Source: Amycolatopsis coloradensis (GTDB taxonomy: Bacteria; Actinomycetota; Actinomycetes; Mycobacteriales; Pseudonocardiaceae). From it: a stretch of DNA of 35,667 bases. The notes under the pieces are model-generated. The model was not told the origin of the DNA, did no database searches, and saw nothing but the letters and a program-made list of their open reading frames with translations. Each line of letters starts with the position of its first letter. Positions within the stretch are counted from its first letter, which is position 1. Position numbers and translations under genes: made by a program. This document shows positions 33,065 to 35,667 of the stretch, in pieces. The stretch spans positions 1 through 35,667 of the forward strand of contig NZ_MQUQ01000036.1 in the NCBI RefSeq assembly GCF_001953865.1, given 5' to 3'.

Positions 33065-34431
33065 CCTACACCCCCACGGCGAAACCCGAGCTGGTGCCCC
33101 GGGTGGACGGTGATTTGCCGGGGCCTCGCTCGGCCGAGTACCTCGAACACCAGCGGCGCTGGGAATCCAACGCGCGAGCCTACCCGCGCAATCTGCCGAT
33201 CGCGATCGCCGGCGGGGACGGCAGCTACCTGTGGGACGTGGACGGGAACGTCTTCATCGACTTCCTTGCCGGAGCGGGTGTACTTTCCTTGGGACACAAC
33301 CATCCCGAGGTGGTACACGCGGCCACGGAACAACTGCACGTGCTCACCCACGGCCTGGACTTCCCGACGCCCGCCAAACGCGAGTTCATCGACGCCCAGT
33401 TGTCCATGCTGCCGCCCGGTCTGCGCGCGCGGATGCGGATGCACTTCTGCGGCCCGGGCGGGGCCAACGCCGTGGACGCCGCGATCAAACTGTGCAAGAC
33501 CGCGACCGGACGTGGCGACCTGGTGTCCTTCCAGGGCGGATTCCACGGTTCCAGCCACGCCGCGATGGCGCTGACCGGTCTGGTCGCCCAGAAACGGCCG
33601 ATCGCCAACGGCGTGCCCGGGGTGCACTTCTTCCCGTACTCCTACTGTGCCCGGTGCCCCCTGGGGCTCTTGCGGGACACCTGCGAGACCAACTGCGTTG
33701 GCTTGCTGGAGCGGTCCCTGCGTGACCCCAACGGCGGGATTCCCTTGCCCGCGGCGGTGATCCTGGAAATCGTCCAGGGTGAAGGCGGGATCATTCCGGC
33801 CGACCGCGACTTCGTCCGGCGGCTCCGCGCGCTCACTGCGGAGCTGGACATCCCGCTCGTGGTCGACGAGGTGCAGACCGGCTGTGGCCGGACCGGGACG
33901 TGGTTCGCGTTCGAGCAGTACGACATCGAGCCCGACGTGATCATCGCTTCGAAGGCGTTGAGCGGCATGGGCCTGCCGGTGGCGGTCATCTTCTACGACC
34001 AGCGACTGGACACCTGGGCGCCCGGCGCGCATTCGGGGACCTTCCGCGGCAACCAGGCCGCGTTCGCGGCGGGCACCGCGGCCGTCCACATCGTCCGGCG
34101 CGACGACGTGCTTGGCAACGTCCGGCACCGCGGTCATCAGCTCGAACAACGGCTCCACCCGCTGCGCGAGCACCCCTGGGTCCGCGAGGTCCGCGGCCTC
34201 GGCCTGATGTGGGGGATCGAACTGGCCGACCCCCACGACGGACGACCGGCCGGTGGATACGCCCGTGCCGTCCAGGCCTACGCCCTGCGGCGGGGGCTGA
34301 TCGTCGAGCTCGGCGGCCGCGATGACAGCGTGATCCGGTTGATGCCTCCGCTTACCGTGACCGCGGAGGTGGTCGAGCTTGCCGGTGCCCTTTTGGCCGA
34401 GGCGATCGAGCATTGCGTTCCGGCGCGGTAA
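33061..34431 (+). CDS. dat: Diaminobutyrate--2-oxoglutarate aminotransferase (class III)
   Basis: 456 residues of PLP-dependent class III aminotransferase, subgroup Dat/EctB. It converts aspartate semialdehyde plus glutamate to L-2,4-diaminobutyrate. Signatures: GPRSAEYLEHQRRWESNARAY with PRNLPIAIAGGDGSYLWDVD at the N-terminus, FCGPGGANAVDAAIKLCKTA, FQGGFHGSSHAAMALTG, VVDEVQTGCGRTG and the PLP lysine in IIASKALSGMGLP. The ATG overlaps the Pls stop (ATGA); a longer frame from 32878 is only a shadow of the Pls gene. No ectA or ectC is adjacent, so the product is not for ectoine but fits monomer supply for the synthetase. Confidence 0.93.
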   Translation: MTYTPTAKPELVPRVDGDLPGPRSAEYLEHQRRWESNARAYPRNLPIAIAGGDGSYLWDVDGNVFIDFLAGAGVLSLGHNHPEVVHAATEQLHVLTHGLDFPTPAKREFIDAQLSMLPPGLRARMRMHFCGPGGANAVDAAIKLCKTATGRGDLVSFQGGFHGSSHAAMALTGLVAQKRPIANGVPGVHFFPYSYCARCPLGLLRDTCETNCVGLLERSLRDPNGGIPLPAAVILEIVQGEGGIIPADRDFVRRLRALTAELDIPLVVDEVQTGCGRTGTWFAFEQYDIEPDVIIASKALSGMGLPVAVIFYDQRLDTWAPGAHSGTFRGNQAAFAAGTAAVHIVRRDDVLGNVRHRGHQLEQRLHPLREHPWVREVRGLGLMWGIELADPHDGRPAGGYARAVQAYALRRGLIVELGGRDDSVIRLMPPLTVTAEVVELAGALLAEAIEHCVPAR

Positions 34432-34511
34432 CCGGTGCCGCCGGTCGCCTTCGGGTAGGTGTGAAGGTCGGGTTTCTTCGGCTCTCAACCTCGCTGTGTC
34501 AGCCATCCAGG

Positions 34512-34530
34512 GTGTCGCGAAAGCCACTTT
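34512..34530 (+). repeat. Half copy of the 1-57 hairpin repeat
   Basis: Nineteen bases, GTGTCGCGAAAGCCACTTT, are identical to bases 1-19 of the window. Here the second arm is missing and replaced by sequence running into the IS debris, suggesting that an insertion or deletion broke a formerly complete hairpin downstream of the aminotransferase gene. Confidence 0.75.
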
Positions 34531-34547
34531 GGCTGCATTTCAACTTA

Positions 34548-34840
34548 GAGTGTGTCTTACGTGGTGATTTGTCGCTGATGAGCGATGATATTGGCTGTGG
34601 TTGATCAGCTGTCGTTGCGGTTGGCCGGATGAGTTGTGGTTCTGTGGGAGCCGTTGATCCCGATGTCCGAGCCGCGTCCGCAGGCGGTGGCACTGCTCCG
34701 GTGGACACTCGCGCGGTGTTCACGGCGATCGTGTAAGTGCTGAGCCGCGGGTGTGCGTGGAAGGATTTGCCGCCGTCGTTCGGGGTGCCGTTCCAGACCG
34801 CGCACCGCCTGCACACTCGTACACCCCCCGTGATAGGGGA
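34548..34840 (+). pseudogene. IS5-family transposase remnant
   Basis: The plus strand contains, in shifted frames, DELW and WEPLIP, RPQ (34672 on) and then AVFTAIV followed by an in-frame TAA (34734-34736) and SRGCAWKDLPPSFGVPFQTA. This is the N-terminal helix-turn-helix region of IS5-type transposases (DUF4096-like: GCAWRHLPPSFG). The DDE catalytic region is absent. A terminal-repeat-like sequence starts at 34548, so only the left end of the element remains. Confidence 0.7.
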
Positions 34841-34847
34841 AACGATT

Positions 34848-34970
34848 ATGCCCACCTGTTCGATCGGGGTCTTATCGGTGGTATCGGATGACGTACAGGA
34901 GCTTGAATCCTTTCTTGCAGTTCAGGATCGATGGCCAGTCGAGCCGGAACGGAAAATCCTACGCTCCTGA
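34848..34970 (+). CDS. Possible small or truncated ORF, unknown
   Basis: 40 codons, starting MPTCSIGVLSVVSDDVQELE, with AGGGGA 8 bp upstream of the ATG. It begins right after the transposase remnant and its last 49 bp overlap the 3' end of the opposite membrane protein gene. It could be the start of a gene cut off by rearrangement. No family recognised. Confidence 0.3.
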   Translation: MPTCSIGVLSVVSDDVQELESFLAVQDRWPVEPERKILRS

Positions 34971-35197
34971 GGTGGGAGCAATCTTCGCAGCTTGCGCCAC
35001 CTGACACCGCTATACACGAACGCGAAAATGGCCATGAACTTCCCAGAAAAACTACCTAAAATACTCCAGATCGAACTCTCGCCCCGGCTCAGGTCGAAAA
35101 AGAAGTCTACTCCGAGTATTGGCATCAAGGGCACGAGAACGATCGTCACTATGCGTGCCATTACGTATTGGTCCTTTGTTGACCACTTCTTCCCCAT
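34922..35197 (-). CDS. Small membrane protein, unknown, low GC
   Basis: 91 residues starting MGKKWSTKDQYVMARIVTIV. Two membrane helices (about 14-33 and 47-64) are joined by a short acidic loop, and the C-terminal tail is basic (VRWRKLRRLLPPQERR). The DNA is much less GC-rich than the chromosome around it (many AAA and TAT words, codons such as AAA and ATA), which marks it as foreign. I do not recognise the family. No strong ribosome site precedes the ATG. Confidence 0.5.
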   Translation of the reverse strand: MGKKWSTKDQYVMARIVTIVLVPLMPILGVDFFFDLSRGESSIWSILGSFSGKFMAIFAFVYSGVRWRKLRRLLPPQERRIFRSGSTGHRS

Positions 35198-35302
35198 AAG
35201 GCGCGAGTCTACTGGTACGGCAGCTGGCAGTGTGTGATCTGACGGTGTGTGGTGATCATGAGGACGGTCACAGCGTGACCGACTTCAAGCGGATGGGGCT
35301 CC

Positions 35303-35530
35303 CTAGCTGACGCCGCTGGACGCCTTGCCGCGCCCCGTGGCCTTGGGGGCGATGGTGGCCTTCTTGCGGGCGGCGCCGCGTCGTCGCTTGGCTGCGGTGG
35401 CGGTCAGTCGCTTGCGTGGAGTATTCAGTTCACCCCCTCGGTCTCGTCGGGTTCGGGCATGGTGATGCCGAACAGTTCCGCGGTGGCGTAGCCGTCGAGG
35501 TACTTGTCGCCGATGACGACGAGTTTTAAC
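35303..35530 (-). pseudogene. Fragmentary gene pair: acidic C-terminus plus Lys/Arg-rich tail
   Basis: Two minus-strand pieces are seen. One reads KLVVIGDKYLDGYATAELFG then MPEPDETEGVN and stops at 35425-35427; no plausible start remains, so it looks truncated. The second, in another frame from about 35428 to 35303, encodes a short basic peptide (NTPRKRLTATAAKRRRGAAR) ending in SSGVS. They may be one frameshifted gene or two. I cannot name either. Confidence 0.35.
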
Positions 35531-35558
35531 GGGTGCGTGCCTGGAGAGGCACGCACCC
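35531..35558. repeat. Perfect 12-bp hairpin
   Basis: GGGTGCGTGCCT (35531-35542) and its exact complement (35547-35558) flank a 4-nt loop. It is immediately upstream of the truncated minus-strand fragment and may be its leader hairpin, or a terminator for plus-strand transcription. Confidence 0.6.
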
Positions 35559-35624
35559 GCCACAACGTTTCCCACATCCTGTAGCCCTGACCTGCGGAAA
35601 TGCTGGCTACGGTTTACTGCCTAA

Positions 35625-35667
35625 GAGCTTGTCTCATGTGGTGAGTTTGCGGAGTTTCTTGTAGCAG
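35625..35667 (+). mobile_element. Left end of a second IS-like element
   Basis: GAGCTTGTCTCATGTGGTGA (35625-35644) matches, at 16 of 20 positions and in the same orientation, the sequence at 34548-34567 that begins the IS5-type remnant. It is therefore probably the left terminal repeat of a related element that continues beyond the window. Confidence 0.5.

Noticed and set aside
33061..34431. Ectoine biosynthesis (EctB) as the role of the aminotransferase
   Set aside because: No ectA, ectC or ectD is adjacent, and the gene is translationally coupled to a Pls-type synthetase.
32908..34527. 539-codon minus-strand frame opposite the aminotransferase
   Set aside because: Antisense shadow of a strongly conserved class III aminotransferase; no recognisable domain.

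Overview
The window is high-GC DNA (about 70% G+C in genes) with the gene style of an actinomycete. GTG starts, GTGA/ATGA stop-start overlaps, many one-component regulators, a CmtR-type metal sensor and long perfect intergenic hairpins all point to Pseudonocardiales, most like Amycolatopsis. The genus is my inference; the sequence contains no rRNA or tRNA.

Left part (1-8078): ordinary accessory chromosome. It holds a LysR regulator divergent from an EamA permease; a TetR regulator with a clear operator next to a small membrane protein; a membrane protein overlapping an RraA-family gene; and a zinc-independent oxidoreductase divergent from a second TetR regulator. A metal-resistance operon follows (cmtR, a CDF efflux pump and a SAM methyltransferase). 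Decayed TetR and LuxR gene ends lie between these units.

Centre-left (8079-12976): a four-gene 2-methylisoborneol (2-MIB) operon. Two adjacent, different Family 2B encapsulin shell proteins, each with an inserted cyclic-nucleotide-binding-like domain, are followed by geranyl diphosphate 2-C-methyltransferase and 2-MIB synthase. The enzymes methylate GPP and cyclise it to the earthy odorant; the shell genes suggest the synthase works inside a mixed protein compartment. An 18-bp hairpin terminator closes the operon.

Middle (13031-26358): a divergent LigA-type DNA ligase, a Ca2+/H+ antiporter, an aldehyde dehydrogenase remnant, small unknown proteins and a secreted S1 protease. These are followed by an XRE regulator with a perfect 14-bp palindrome divergent from two SDR genes, a DUF2891 protein, a methyltransferase-like protein, a dienelactone hydrolase-like protein and a GlxA/AraC regulator.

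Right part (26359-35667): decayed DNA including an IclR remnant leads into a tightly coupled three-gene operon (27732-34431). It encodes aspartate kinase, a Pls-type single-module membrane NRPS (A-PCP plus six membrane segments and three tandem C-terminal domains) and a diaminobutyrate aminotransferase. Together they fit synthesis of a cationic homopolymer of 2,4-diaminobutyrate: Asp to aspartyl phosphate to (housekeeping Asd) aspartate semialdehyde to DAB to polymer. The operon is bounded on the right by IS5-type transposase debris, lower-GC orphan genes and the end of another IS-like element, so it looks like an acquired island.
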